A program made the position numbers and the translations under genes. The notes below the pieces were generated by a model. It was not told the DNA's origin, did not search any database, and saw only the letters and a list, made by a program, of their open reading frames with translations. Positions 11,078-19,531 of a stretch of 64,000 bases of DNA are shown in pieces. Position 1 is the stretch's first letter. Each line of letters opens with the position of its first letter. This DNA is from JAAYJG01 sp964450305 (GTDB lineage: Bacteria; Bacillota; Clostridia; DSM-8532). Where the stretch lies: contig CAYVFB010000001.1 of assembly GCA_964450305.1 (NCBI GenBank), forward strand, positions 1 to 64,000. Direction: 5' to 3'.

Positions 11078-11107
11078 AACGAGTCAAAGGTTTCCCTTTG
11101 ACTCGTT
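11078..11107 (-). terminator. 13-bp hairpin after dnaK
   Basis: A perfect 13-bp stem (AACGAGTCAAAGG / CCTTTGACTCGTT) with a 4-base loop lies about 70 bases after the dnaK stop. No U-run follows on the minus strand, so it may act as an attenuating or mRNA-stabilising hairpin that separates dnaK from dnaJ. Nothing else was recognised in the 10909-11176 gap. Confidence 0.5.
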
Positions 11108-11176
11108 ATCTCATCAGTTTTTGTAGTGTCTTCCGATGCATGGGGTGAAGTAAATTACCCACTTGTATCCGTTCTA

Positions 11177-13027
11177 TTACTTATCGTCGTCTACAACCTT
11201 GTAATCTGCATCATATACATCATCCTGGCCATCCATGCCCGGGTTCGCGCCCCCACCCTGATTGGGATCAAAGCCGTCGGGGCCCGCAGCGCCGGGATTT
11301 TGCTGATACATCTTTTGCGATATCGCGTAGAATGCCTGTGAAAGCTTTTCGGATGCGGCCTTGATCGCTTCGGCATCGTCCCCCTTCACGACTTCCTTCA
11401 GATGGTTCAGTTCAGCCTCGACGTTGGATTTATCGGCGGGTGAAACCTTGTCGCCCAGATCCTTCAGGGTTTTTTCGGTTTGATAGATCAGGGAATCAGC
11501 CTGGTTCTTGGCTTCGATCATATCCTTTTTCTTTTTGTCTTCGGCAGCAAACTTTTCCGCTTCCTTCACTGCCTTATCGATTTCAGAATCGGACAGGTTG
11601 CTGGAGGCTGTGATGGTAACCTTCTGCTCATTTCCGGTGCCCAGATCCTTGGCGGATACATTCACAATGCCATTGGCATCAATATCGAAGGTAACCTCGA
11701 TCTGCGGAATGCCCCTTGGCGCTGGTGGAATACCGGTGAGCTGGAAGTTTCCGATCAGCTTATTGTTGGCCGCCATTTCCCTCTCACCCTGGAATACGCG
11801 GATATCCACACTGGTTTGGCTGTCTGCCGCAGTTGAGAATGTCTGGCTCTTTTTGGCTGGAATGGTGGTATTGCGATCAATCAGCTTGGTGAACACACCA
11901 CCAAGGGTTTCAATCCCAAGGGACAGCGGGGTTACATCGAGCAGCAGAAGATCCTTCACTTCACCGGAAAGAACACCTGCCTGAATGGCGGCACCCACAG
12001 CAACGCATTCGTCGGGGTTGATCCCCTTGAACGGTTCTTTGCCCATATGCTTTTTCACAGCTTCCTGAACGGCTGGAATTCTTGTGGAACCACCCACCAG
12101 AAGGATTTTATCGATGGCGGATGGTGACAGATCAGCATCGGCCAGGGCCTTACGGGTGGGTTCCATGGTTTTTTCAACCAGGTCTGCTGTCAGCTCATCA
12201 AACTTCGCCCGTGTCAGCGTCATGTCAAGATGCTTCGGTCCGGTAGCGTCGGCTGTAATAAATGGAAGGTTGATGTTGGTTGTTGTGACGCCGGACAATT
12301 CAATCTTGGCCTTTTCAGCGGCTTCCTTCAGCCTTTGTGCTGCCATTTTGTCATTGCGCAGATCGATGCCGGTATCACGCTTGAATTCAGCGGCCATCCA
12401 GTCGATGACCCGCTGGTCGAAATCATCTCCGCCCAGACGATTGTTACCACTGGTGGCAAGAACCTCGAATACGCCCTCCGCGATTTCAAGGATGGACACG
12501 TCGAAGGTACCTCCGCCAAGGTCGAATACCAGAATTTTCTGCTCTTTCTCTTTATCCAGACCGTAAGCCAGAGATGCGGCCGTCGGTTCGTTTATAATAC
12601 GCAATACTTCAAGCCCCGCAATTTTTCCCGAGTCTTTTGTAGCCTGGCGCTGTGCGTCGGAAAAGTATGCCGGGACGGTAATGACGGCCTGAGTAACTGT
12701 CTCACCGAGGTACGCCTCGGCATCAGCCTTCAGCTTTTGCAGGATCATCGCGGAGATTTCCTGCGGAGTATACTGCTTTCCATCAATGTCTACCCTCTTG
12801 TTTGAGCCCATGTCTCTTTTGATGGACATGACGGTTCTTTCGGGGTTCGTAACGGCCTGGCGTTTTGCTACCTGGCCTACAAGCCTTTCACCTGTTTTGG
12901 AGAATGCCACAACAGAAGGTGTTGTGCGGTTTCCCTCGGGATTGGGAATAACTACCGGTTCTCCGCCTTCCATGACGGCAACGCAGGAATTGGTGGTTCC
13001 CAAATCTATTCCGATTACTTTTGCCAT
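11177..13027 (-). CDS. dnaK: Chaperone DnaK (Hsp70)
   Basis: A 616-residue Hsp70. The ATPase domain has IGIDLGTTNSCVAV at the start and the phosphate loops FDLGGGTFDVS and LVGGSTRIPAV. The substrate-binding domain follows from about residue 370 (DVTPLSLGIETLGG), then a helical lid and a Gly/Asn/Pro-rich tail ending in the acidic VVDDDK. The start at 13027 has GGAGTGATTG upstream. The N-terminal domain lacks the roughly 24-residue insertion of Gram-negative DnaK, as expected of Firmicutes. It follows grpE in the CIRCE-controlled hrcA-grpE-dnaK operon. Confidence 0.98.
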   Translation of the reverse strand: MAKVIGIDLGTTNSCVAVMEGGEPVVIPNPEGNRTTPSVVAFSKTGERLVGQVAKRQAVTNPERTVMSIKRDMGSNKRVDIDGKQYTPQEISAMILQKLKADAEAYLGETVTQAVITVPAYFSDAQRQATKDSGKIAGLEVLRIINEPTAASLAYGLDKEKEQKILVFDLGGGTFDVSILEIAEGVFEVLATSGNNRLGGDDFDQRVIDWMAAEFKRDTGIDLRNDKMAAQRLKEAAEKAKIELSGVTTTNINLPFITADATGPKHLDMTLTRAKFDELTADLVEKTMEPTRKALADADLSPSAIDKILLVGGSTRIPAVQEAVKKHMGKEPFKGINPDECVAVGAAIQAGVLSGEVKDLLLLDVTPLSLGIETLGGVFTKLIDRNTTIPAKKSQTFSTAADSQTSVDIRVFQGEREMAANNKLIGNFQLTGIPPAPRGIPQIEVTFDIDANGIVNVSAKDLGTGNEQKVTITASSNLSDSEIDKAVKEAEKFAAEDKKKKDMIEAKNQADSLIYQTEKTLKDLGDKVSPADKSNVEAELNHLKEVVKGDDAEAIKAASEKLSQAFYAISQKMYQQNPGAAGPDGFDPNQGGGANPGMDGQDDVYDADYKVVDDDK

Positions 13028-13089
13028 AATCAATCACTCCTAATTCAATATTTAAAGGTCAAAGAATTTCGTTTTTATTGGTGTTTCAT

Positions 13090-13644
13090 TTAATTGGCTA
13101 CCTTCACCACCGAGTGGCGGATCACTATTTCGTCCCTGTAGATATAGCCCTTGCGGAACTCCTCGATAATCTCGTTATCACCGTAAGAATCATCCTCCAC
13201 ATGCATCACGGCTTCGTGATACTCGGGATTGAATTCTTCTCCGATGGTTTCGATGGGCTTGACTTTCAAATTGGTAAGCACATCTTCAATCTGCCTCCTG
13301 ATCAACTGCACACCGTCCCGGATACCCTGTTCGCCGGATTCGCATGCCTTCAGTGCCAGATCAATATTGTCCACAACGGGTATGAATGCCGCTGCAACAT
13401 CTGCTACCGACGATGCGTAGAGCTTTTCCTTTTCCTTTACGGTTCTTTTCTTGTAATTGTCAAACTCGGCAGCCAGGCGTTGGATTTGATCCTTCAGCTC
13501 TTTGAGCTCTTCATCCTTTTTCTCTAACTGATTCTCCAATTCGGCGGTTTCGGAATTTTCAGGTGCCGTTTCCTGTACTTCTTCCAGAACCTGCTCCTGC
13601 TCTTCTTCCTGTTTCAGTTCCTTTTCCTTCCCCGTCTTCTTCAT
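13090..13644 (-). CDS. grpE: Nucleotide exchange factor GrpE
   Basis: A 184-residue GrpE, which releases ADP from DnaK. It has a charged coiled N-terminal half (Glu/Lys/Gln-rich, about residues 1-65) and a conserved C-terminal beta domain with FNPEYHEAVMHVED and GYIYRDEIVIRHSVVKV. It lies 29 bases after hrcA and 62 before dnaK. The long helical segment LKELKDQIQRLAAEFDNYKK is the dimerisation helix. Confidence 0.96.
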   Translation of the reverse strand: MKKTGKEKELKQEEEQEQVLEEVQETAPENSETAELENQLEKKDEELKELKDQIQRLAAEFDNYKKRTVKEKEKLYASSVADVAAAFIPVVDNIDLALKACESGEQGIRDGVQLIRRQIEDVLTNLKVKPIETIGEEFNPEYHEAVMHVEDDSYGDNEIIEEFRKGYIYRDEIVIRHSVVKVAN

Positions 13645-13673
13645 TCGGTTTCATCCTTCCGTTTCATGATAGC

Positions 13674-14726
13674 TTACTCATCGCTGAGTATTCTGAGAAT
13701 TTCACTGTTGATTAGCTTTTGGATATAGCGCATGGACGATACCACCTTCGCATAGGACATTCGCGTGGGGCCAATGATTCCCAGTGCGCCGGCCTCGGTG
13801 TCTCCAAGGCTGTAGGATGCAGTGATAAGACTGCAGTCGTGCATCGTTTCCAACGGGTTTTCCTTCCCGATTTGAACATTCAGGTCGGACTTTCGCATGG
13901 CAGCGTTCATCAGCGCCTTAATGACCTCCTGGTCATTGAACAGTTCGAGAACCTCCCGCACCTTCAGCAGATCATTGAACTCGGGATGGTTCAGCAGATT
14001 CATCGTTCCGTTCATGATCAGCTCGGATTGATCAATTCCCTTCAGGCACTGCACAACACCGTCGAGAATAGAAGCCGCTGCCTCAGCATTTATTCCCGTT
14101 TGTCGTACAATATCGTCAATATCAGGATACTGGATGCCCTGTGTCATTTGTCCGTTCAGCTTCTCATGAAGATAATTGGACAGCTTGAGCAAAATGTCGG
14201 AAGTGGTTTCGGTCTCCAGCCGTACAACACGGTTTTTCACAATACCACCGCTGCTGACAACTACCACCAGCGCTTTTTTGTCATCCACCGGAACAATCTG
14301 TACCGTCTTCAGCATCACCTGGGTGAGGCTTGGTGAGATTGCGATGGAGGCGTACCCGGTAAACATGGAGATAATATTGGTAGCCCGATGAATGAGGGCA
14401 TTGATTTCATTCATGCGCAGTTCCATCACGGTTCTGATCTGCGCGATCTCTTCCATGGCCAGGGTATGGGCCTGCATCAGATGATCGACGTAAAAACGGT
14501 AACCCTTGTCGGAGGGAACCCTGCCGGCGGAGGTATGTGGCTGTGTGATATACCCCATTTCCTCGAGATCGGCCATTTCATTGCGGATCGTAGCAGAGCT
14601 GAGTCCAAGCTCATACTTTTTTGAGATTGTCCTGGAACCCACGGGTTGTGCTGTCTGAACATAATCATCTATCAGTGTCTTTAAAATTTGCATCTTCCGT
14701 TCGTTTAATTCATCATCCCAGAACAT
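13674..14726 (-). CDS. hrcA: Heat-inducible repressor HrcA
   Basis: A 350-residue HrcA, the dimeric repressor that binds CIRCE and is itself stabilised by GroEL. The N-terminal winged-helix region opens MFWDDELNERKMQILKTLID and has VGSRTISKKYELGLSSATIR as recognition region. The GAF-like middle and C-terminal parts include DCSLITASYSLGDTEAGALG and IGPTRMSYAKVV. A CIRCE element lies about 64 bases upstream, giving autoregulation. Of two adjacent ATG codons, 14726 has the better spacing from GGAGGT. Confidence 0.96.
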   Translation of the reverse strand: MFWDDELNERKMQILKTLIDDYVQTAQPVGSRTISKKYELGLSSATIRNEMADLEEMGYITQPHTSAGRVPSDKGYRFYVDHLMQAHTLAMEEIAQIRTVMELRMNEINALIHRATNIISMFTGYASIAISPSLTQVMLKTVQIVPVDDKKALVVVVSSGGIVKNRVVRLETETTSDILLKLSNYLHEKLNGQMTQGIQYPDIDDIVRQTGINAEAAASILDGVVQCLKGIDQSELIMNGTMNLLNHPEFNDLLKVREVLELFNDQEVIKALMNAAMRKSDLNVQIGKENPLETMHDCSLITASYSLGDTEAGALGIIGPTRMSYAKVVSSMRYIQKLINSEILRILSDE

Positions 14727-14789
14727 CATTCACCTCCGGTTCATGTCGAAAAACCGTTTCCGCTTTGACCTCCATGCCTTTATTTTTTG

Positions 14790-14816
14790 TTAGCACTCTC
14801 ACGTGTCGAGTGCTAA
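14790..14816 (-). promoter_or_regulatory. CIRCE operator for hrcA-grpE-dnaK
   Basis: A perfect CIRCE inverted repeat: TTAGCACTC, nine-base spacer, GAGTGCTAA. It lies just downstream of the hrcA promoter -10 box, so HrcA binding would block transcription of its own operon. Confidence 0.98.
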
Positions 14817-14827
14817 AACCTATAATA

Positions 14828-14856
14828 AAAATACCACCCTCCATATTATTTGTCAA
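14828..14856 (-). promoter_or_regulatory. hrcA operon promoter
   Basis: On the minus strand a perfect TTGACA (14851-14856), 17-base spacer and TATTTT (14828-14833), 12 bases before CIRCE. The -35 box lies in the loop of the terminator hairpin of the upstream gene. Confidence 0.75.
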
Positions 14857-14865
14857 GAGGGTGGT
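14833..14865 (-). terminator. Terminator of the CheA-like gene, overlapping the hrcA promoter
   Basis: A 9-bp perfect stem ACCACCCTC / GAGGGTGGT with a 15-base loop, followed on the minus strand by ATTTTTATT. It ends the CheA-like transcript and at the same time encloses the hrcA -35 box. Confidence 0.65.
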
Positions 14866-14904
14866 TTCTATTTTAACCAATTTCTAATATTTCAGACCTT
14901 GCAA

Positions 14905-16170
14905 TTACAGGGACAAAAGAATTTTAACCTTGCAGCCGTCGGTGTCCAGCTCTTCATACTCAAGCCTGCCATTCAGCTTGCGAATCTTCGCCTGAACCTG
15001 TTCGAGCTTCCTGTTCCGCTCAGGCAGCAAGGGTATTTTATTATTGGTTATCTCAATAATGGCCATATTCTCCTTTTTATAAGCCACTACTTCGATATTA
15101 CCCAGCTTAGACTTGTCATTTTGCTCTTGCTCGGAAAAGCCTGTCAGCATGAATTCCACGATCTCGGCCAGTGGGACGATGACATCTTCTGCAACTTCCT
15201 TGCTTAACTCGGTGTTTTCGCCAATGGTGGAAAACACCACATGAAGACCGGCATCCTCTATCATGGCCTTCACCGCGCGGCTAAGTTTCTGGAAGGATTT
15301 TTTCAGCGGAACCATGCGCAGCTCGCCAAGGATTTTACGTATATCCATGGACATGTTCTCAGCCCGATTCAACTCAACGGATATAGAATCGTTACTGCCA
15401 AAACGCAGAACCGATTCATGATGCAGGTCATTTTGGATGCTTGTCAGCGCAACCACAATATCCAATATCTCGTCCAGCCGTTTGATGGGAATATGCACAA
15501 GCTGCTCCACGTTTTCGTTCCTGATCTTCTGAGCCCGTATAGCTTTGATCAGTTCGCCGGCATCCACCTTTTTTTCACGCATGGCTATTTCGCCGAATTT
15601 CATTTTATGGTAAATGTCGCTTTGTTTTTTCAGTACATCCTCCACATCCTGCTTCCCTATTGCCCCCTCCTCCATCAGAATCTCGCCGATTCTGTTTTCA
15701 GGCGGCTTGACGGGTTGTTTCACCTCAAGCATGATCTCTTCACGAAGCTGTTGAATATTAAGGATATGTTGCCCAACCTCACCCTGAAACTTGGTATCAC
15801 GCACGAGCTGCTCATTATTGCAGATCTTCCTTAAAAAGAGAATGGTCTGTAAAAGCACATTAATAATCGTTCTTGTGGTTTGGATGCCGAACTTCCGGCA
15901 TGCTTCAATCAATCTTTCAGTCTGTTCGGTAATCTGCGTGGCGAGGCCCTCTTCAAGAAATCCGGTTAATCCCTTTATGGTGTGAAAATCGCAGTATACT
16001 GCATTCAAATACTCCGGATTGTGTGGATCAACCTCAAGGTTCACCAGCTCCAGCTCTATGGAGTCAAGGGTTTCAAGGACTTCCTGAATAAAATCCTTCA
16101 TGTAGCTCTCCTGTATCTCCTTCAGCCCGATTTTGTGCTCATGAAGCCTGTTTTGATCGATCGGTTCCAT
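14905..16170 (-). CDS. CheA-like Hpt protein with MshEN-like insert and degenerate kinase domain
   Basis: A 421-residue protein starting at the ATG behind GGGGGAG. Residues about 20-120 form an Hpt domain with phospho-acceptor His63 in DFHTIKGLTGF. Residues about 160-215 hold two repeats of the IGEIL..EGAI..QDVEDVLKKQ type, resembling the N-terminal domain of type II secretion ATPases (MshEN, known in some proteins to bind c-di-GMP). Residues about 222-345 match the CheA dimerisation helices and the start of its ATPase domain (RLDEILDIVVALTSIQNDL, then LRMVPLKKSF and GENTELSKEVAED). The N-box that should follow is replaced by VPLAEIVEFMLTGF, lacking the His and Asn, and no G-boxes or CheW-like P5 domain are seen. 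It is therefore probably unable to autophosphorylate. CheY at 7518 is a possible partner. Confidence 0.75.
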   Translation of the reverse strand: MEPIDQNRLHEHKIGLKEIQESYMKDFIQEVLETLDSIELELVNLEVDPHNPEYLNAVYCDFHTIKGLTGFLEEGLATQITEQTERLIEACRKFGIQTTRTIINVLLQTILFLRKICNNEQLVRDTKFQGEVGQHILNIQQLREEIMLEVKQPVKPPENRIGEILMEEGAIGKQDVEDVLKKQSDIYHKMKFGEIAMREKKVDAGELIKAIRAQKIRNENVEQLVHIPIKRLDEILDIVVALTSIQNDLHHESVLRFGSNDSISVELNRAENMSMDIRKILGELRMVPLKKSFQKLSRAVKAMIEDAGLHVVFSTIGENTELSKEVAEDVIVPLAEIVEFMLTGFSEQEQNDKSKLGNIEVVAYKKENMAIIEITNNKIPLLPERNRKLEQVQAKIRKLNGRLEYEELDTDGCKVKILLSL

Positions 16171-16213
16171 ATGAACTCCCCCTTTTCTTTCTGCGGCACA
16201 CTGTTCCGGCGGA

Positions 16214-17347
16214 TCATAAAAATTCCATCCATACCTGATTCGCAAAATCCAGCCCTTTTTTTGTCAGCCGCAGCATTTCTCCCTCTTTGACTAACAGTTG
16301 CCTGCCTTCCAGTTGCCTTATGGTGTCTGAGTAATGGTTGATGGCTTCCCGCCCGAATTCATTTTCAAGGCTTGTCAGAGAAATTCCCTGAATGAGCCTG
16401 AGCCCAAGGAAAAGCCTTTCGGATAGCTTTTCGCTTTTCCCGATTGCTTCCCGGGAAAACCATGGTGATTCATTTTCTCTGATTTTTCGGATATATTCCA
16501 AAGGGTCCACAACATTTGCAACTCTTTCATCATGGAAGAAAGAACTGGCCGAAGCTCCAAACCCGAGATAGGGCTTACCGGTCCAGTATTTTAAGTTATG
16601 CCTGCTCACAAAATTGGGTCTGGCAAAATTGGAAATCTCATAATGGCAATACCCGTTTTCACCAAGCTTTTGAATGGTCCTGTGATACATCTCCCGCTCC
16701 AGATCCTCATCCACATTAGTTAGTTCCCCAATTTTTTGCAATTCAAACCATGGGGTGCCTTTTTCTATTTGCAGGCTATATGCAGATATATGGTTCAGGC
16801 TGTTCCCGGTCACAAACTCCAGGGTTTCAAGCCAGTCATCCATGGTTTGATCAGGCAAACCAAATATGATATCGGTATTGATGTTCCCAATGCCAACCCC
16901 TCTGATAAGCTCGATGCTTTTCAGAAACATTTCACGGGTATGAATACGACCCATGGATCGAAGCAGGTGATCCTGTGCCGCCTGCAGACCCAGGCTGATT
17001 CGGCTAACACCTGTATCTTTCCAGGCCAGGGCTTTTTCATGGTTGATCGTACCTGGATTGGCTTCCAGGGTGATTTCAGCATCCGCGGTTATTTTTAAAA
17101 CACTTCTCAGTGTACGGATAATGCCAGTTACATCCTGTGCGGAAAGCAGGGATGGCGTGCCCCCTCCGATAAAAACAGAATCTGCGGAAACTTTCCCGTG
17201 TTCCGCTGCAAACCTTTCCATCTCTTTGCACACCGCAGAGGCATATTCATGAAATATACCTTCAAAGCCGGGGAAAGAGGGAAAATCGCAGTAATTGCAT
17301 TTTTTCACGCAGAATGGGATATGAATGTAAACACCCACTGGCTCCAT
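16214..17347 (-). CDS. hemW: HemW-type radical SAM heme chaperone
   Basis: A 377-residue HemW, formerly described as an oxygen-independent coproporphyrinogen III oxidase-like protein; it binds heme and is thought to deliver it to target proteins. The radical-SAM cluster motif CVKKCNYC (CxxxCxxC) is near residue 14, with GGGTPSLL following, and NTDIIFGLPDQT in the barrel; a C-terminal HemW domain ends in EFL. The extra Cys that true HemN enzymes carry after the cluster motif (CxxxCxxCxC) is replaced by Phe (CDF), which supports HemW over HemN. The start at 17347 has GGGGG seven bases upstream. It follows lepA, the usual Firmicutes order, but with a repeat array in between. Confidence 0.93.
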   Translation of the reverse strand: MEPVGVYIHIPFCVKKCNYCDFPSFPGFEGIFHEYASAVCKEMERFAAEHGKVSADSVFIGGGTPSLLSAQDVTGIIRTLRSVLKITADAEITLEANPGTINHEKALAWKDTGVSRISLGLQAAQDHLLRSMGRIHTREMFLKSIELIRGVGIGNINTDIIFGLPDQTMDDWLETLEFVTGNSLNHISAYSLQIEKGTPWFELQKIGELTNVDEDLEREMYHRTIQKLGENGYCHYEISNFARPNFVSRHNLKYWTGKPYLGFGASASSFFHDERVANVVDPLEYIRKIRENESPWFSREAIGKSEKLSERLFLGLRLIQGISLTSLENEFGREAINHYSDTIRQLEGRQLLVKEGEMLRLTKKGLDFANQVWMEFL

Positions 17348-17377
17348 GCTCATCCCCCATGATGAAAAATCTATCCT

Positions 17378-17637
17378 TTCGGAATACCTCTGGTTTATTT
17401 AACCAGACTTCCCGAGCCGGCTCCTCAGAGACCGTTCGGAATACCTCTGGTTTATTTAACCAGACTNNNNNNNNNNNNNNNNNNNNNNNNNNNNNNNNNN
17501 NNNNNNNNNNNNNNNNNNNNNNNNNNNNNNNNNNNNNNNNNNNNNNNNNNNNNNNNNNNNNNNNNNCCGAGCCGGCTCCTCAGAGACCGTTCGGAATACC
17601 TCTGGTTTATTTAACCAGACTTTCCGAGCCGGCTCCT
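17378..17637. repeat. 57-bp tandem repeat between hemW and lepA, interrupted by an assembly gap
   Basis: Unit starts are visible at 17378, 17435 and 17590, with an exact period of 57 bases between the first two. Each unit holds an inverted repeat TCTGGTT-TATTT-AACCAGA and the palindrome GAGCCGGCTC. At least two and a half units plus one after the gap are present, almost identical (one CCC/TCC difference). The last unit runs into the lepA stop codon. The number of copies is unknown because of the gap. Confidence 0.9.
17467..17566. other. Assembly gap of 100 N
   Basis: Exactly 100 N, the usual placeholder for a gap of unknown length, inside the 57-bp tandem repeat. True length and copy number cannot be read here. 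Confidence 0.99.
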
Positions 17638-19447
17638 AGGTATCCAGTTTCAAAACGCTCATAAAGGCTTCCTGGGGTAATTCGACGTTTCCTACCTGAC
17701 GCATCCGCTTTTTACCCTCTTTTTGCTTTTCAAGCAGCTTTTTCTTTCGGGTGATGTCACCGCCATAGCATTTGGCCAATACATCCTTGCGGTAAGCCCT
17801 GACGGTTTCGCGTGCAATGACCTTTGCCCCGATGCAGGCCTGAACCGGGATTTCGAACATTTGCCTGGGGATCGTATCCTTCAGCTTCTCGGCCATTCTC
17901 CTGCCACGGGAGTAGGCTTTGCTTTCATGAACGATAAAAGATAATGCATCCACAATTTCGCCGTTCAGCCGGATATCCAGTTTCACCAGATCGGACTTTT
18001 TATAGCCTTTCAGTTCATAATCAAAGGATGCATATCCCTTCGAGCGCGATTTCAGCGCATCAAAAAAATCATAGATGATTTCATTCAGCGGCATGTCATA
18101 AGTCAGAACGGCACGGGTGTTTTCAATGTATTCCATTCCAATATATTCGCCGCGGCGATCCTGGCAAAGCTCCATGATGCTTCCCACATATTCGGTGGGT
18201 GTCATGATCGATGCTTTGACCACAGGCTCTTCCATCATCTCGATAGCGGCCGGATCCGGCAAATTGGTGGGATTGTCTATCTGAACCACTTCACCGTCCA
18301 GTTTGGTAATGCGATAAATAACACTGGGGGCTGTGGTGACAAGGTCCATATTGAATTCTCTTTCAAGACGTTCCTGAATGATCTCCATATGCAGAAGGCC
18401 TAAAAAACCGCATCTGAAGCCAAATCCAAGCGCTGCGGAGGTTTCGGCCTCAAACAGCAGGGCTGCGTCGTTCAGCTGCAGCTTTTCCAGTGCATCCCGC
18501 AGATCGGCATATCTGGCACCATCTGCCGGGTAAATACCGCAAAACACCATGGAAACCGCTTTTTTATAGCCCGGCAGCGGTTCTTTCGCCGGGTTTGAAG
18601 CAAGGGTAACGGTATCCCCAACCTGTGTGTCCCGCACGTTCTTAATGCTGGCACAGATGAAACCCACATCTCCGGGATAAAGCGCTTCAGCGGAAACCAT
18701 GCCTCCGGGACGGAAATACCCGATATCGGTGGTGATAAATTTCTTTTTGGTGTGCAGCATCAGAATTTCCTGTCCCACCCGAATACTGCCCTCCATGACG
18801 CGGACATGGGCGATGACGCCTTTGTAGTTGTCATAAAGGGAATCAAAAATCAACGCCCGCAGCGCCGCGTTTTCATCTCCGGCTGGTGGCGGAATGACCT
18901 GAACAACGCTTTCCAGAACCGCTTCGATATTGATGCCGTTTTTGGCTGAAATTAACGGAGCCTGGCTGCAATCCAGGCCAATGATATCCTCGACCTCCTG
19001 CTTCACCTCTTCAGGCCTTGCACCGGGAAGGTCGATCTTGTTGATCACCGGGAGAATTTCCAGATTATGCTCCAGCGCAAGGTACACATTGGCAAGGGTC
19101 TGCGCTTCAATTCCCTGGGACGCATCCACCACCAGAACAGCACCTTCGCAGGCAGCTATGCTCCTGGAAACCTCATAGTTGAAGTCCACATGGCCGGGTG
19201 TATCGATCAGGTTCAGAGTATATTCCTCACCATCGGAAGCTTTATAGATCAACCGGGCAGCCTGGGCCTTGATGGTAATCCCCCGCTCGCGCTCCAGATC
19301 CATCGTATCGAGGATCTGCTCCTCCATTTCGCGCTCGGTCAGAACCCCGGTTTTCTCTAAAAGCCTGTCGGCCAGGGTTGATTTTCCATGATCAATATGG
19401 GCGATAATACAAAAATTTCGAATTCTCTTTTGTCTTTGTTCCGGCAT
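17636..19447 (-). CDS. lepA: Elongation factor 4 (LepA)
   Basis: A 603-residue LepA/EF4, a ribosome-dependent GTPase that acts on stalled or misassembled ribosomes. The G domain has AHIDHGKSTL (G1), the effector region with RGITI, DTPGHVD (G3) and NKIDLPGA (G4). The LepA-specific C-terminal domain contains CYGGDITRKKKLLEKQKEGK near the end. The TAG stop codon lies within the last copy of the 57-bp repeat. An extended -10 promoter lies upstream, and spoIVB precedes it. Confidence 0.97.
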   Translation of the reverse strand: MPEQRQKRIRNFCIIAHIDHGKSTLADRLLEKTGVLTEREMEEQILDTMDLERERGITIKAQAARLIYKASDGEEYTLNLIDTPGHVDFNYEVSRSIAACEGAVLVVDASQGIEAQTLANVYLALEHNLEILPVINKIDLPGARPEEVKQEVEDIIGLDCSQAPLISAKNGINIEAVLESVVQVIPPPAGDENAALRALIFDSLYDNYKGVIAHVRVMEGSIRVGQEILMLHTKKKFITTDIGYFRPGGMVSAEALYPGDVGFICASIKNVRDTQVGDTVTLASNPAKEPLPGYKKAVSMVFCGIYPADGARYADLRDALEKLQLNDAALLFEAETSAALGFGFRCGFLGLLHMEIIQERLEREFNMDLVTTAPSVIYRITKLDGEVVQIDNPTNLPDPAAIEMMEEPVVKASIMTPTEYVGSIMELCQDRRGEYIGMEYIENTRAVLTYDMPLNEIIYDFFDALKSRSKGYASFDYELKGYKKSDLVKLDIRLNGEIVDALSFIVHESKAYSRGRRMAEKLKDTIPRQMFEIPVQACIGAKVIARETVRAYRKDVLAKCYGGDITRKKKLLEKQKEGKKRMRQVGNVELPQEAFMSVLKLDT

Positions 19448-19484
19448 ATAGTTACCCCGTGCAGTTTTTTCAACTCTTTTTGAA

Positions 19485-19493
19485 ATTATACCA
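19485..19493 (-). promoter_or_regulatory. Extended -10 promoter for lepA
   Basis: On the minus strand TGGTATAAT (TGn plus a perfect TATAAT) lies about 40 bases before lepA. No convincing -35 box is seen, which is common for extended -10 promoters. Confidence 0.55.
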
Positions 19494-19531
19494 CAGGGTT
19501 TCCTCCGTTGTATAGAGAAGAATCATCTTGA

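Noticed and set aside
14905..16170. Intact chemotaxis histidine kinase CheA
   Set aside because: N-box, G-boxes and the CheW-like domain are missing and no other chemotaxis genes surround it.
17378..17637. CRISPR array reading of the 57-bp repeats
   Set aside because: The copies are directly contiguous with no variable spacers, and no cas genes are in the window. It is a plain tandem repeat.
17314..17664. Plus-strand open frame running through the 57-bp repeats
   Set aside because: It stays open because the unit is a multiple of three, crosses the N gap at an arbitrary frame, lacks a ribosome site and overlaps hemW and lepA ends on the other strand.
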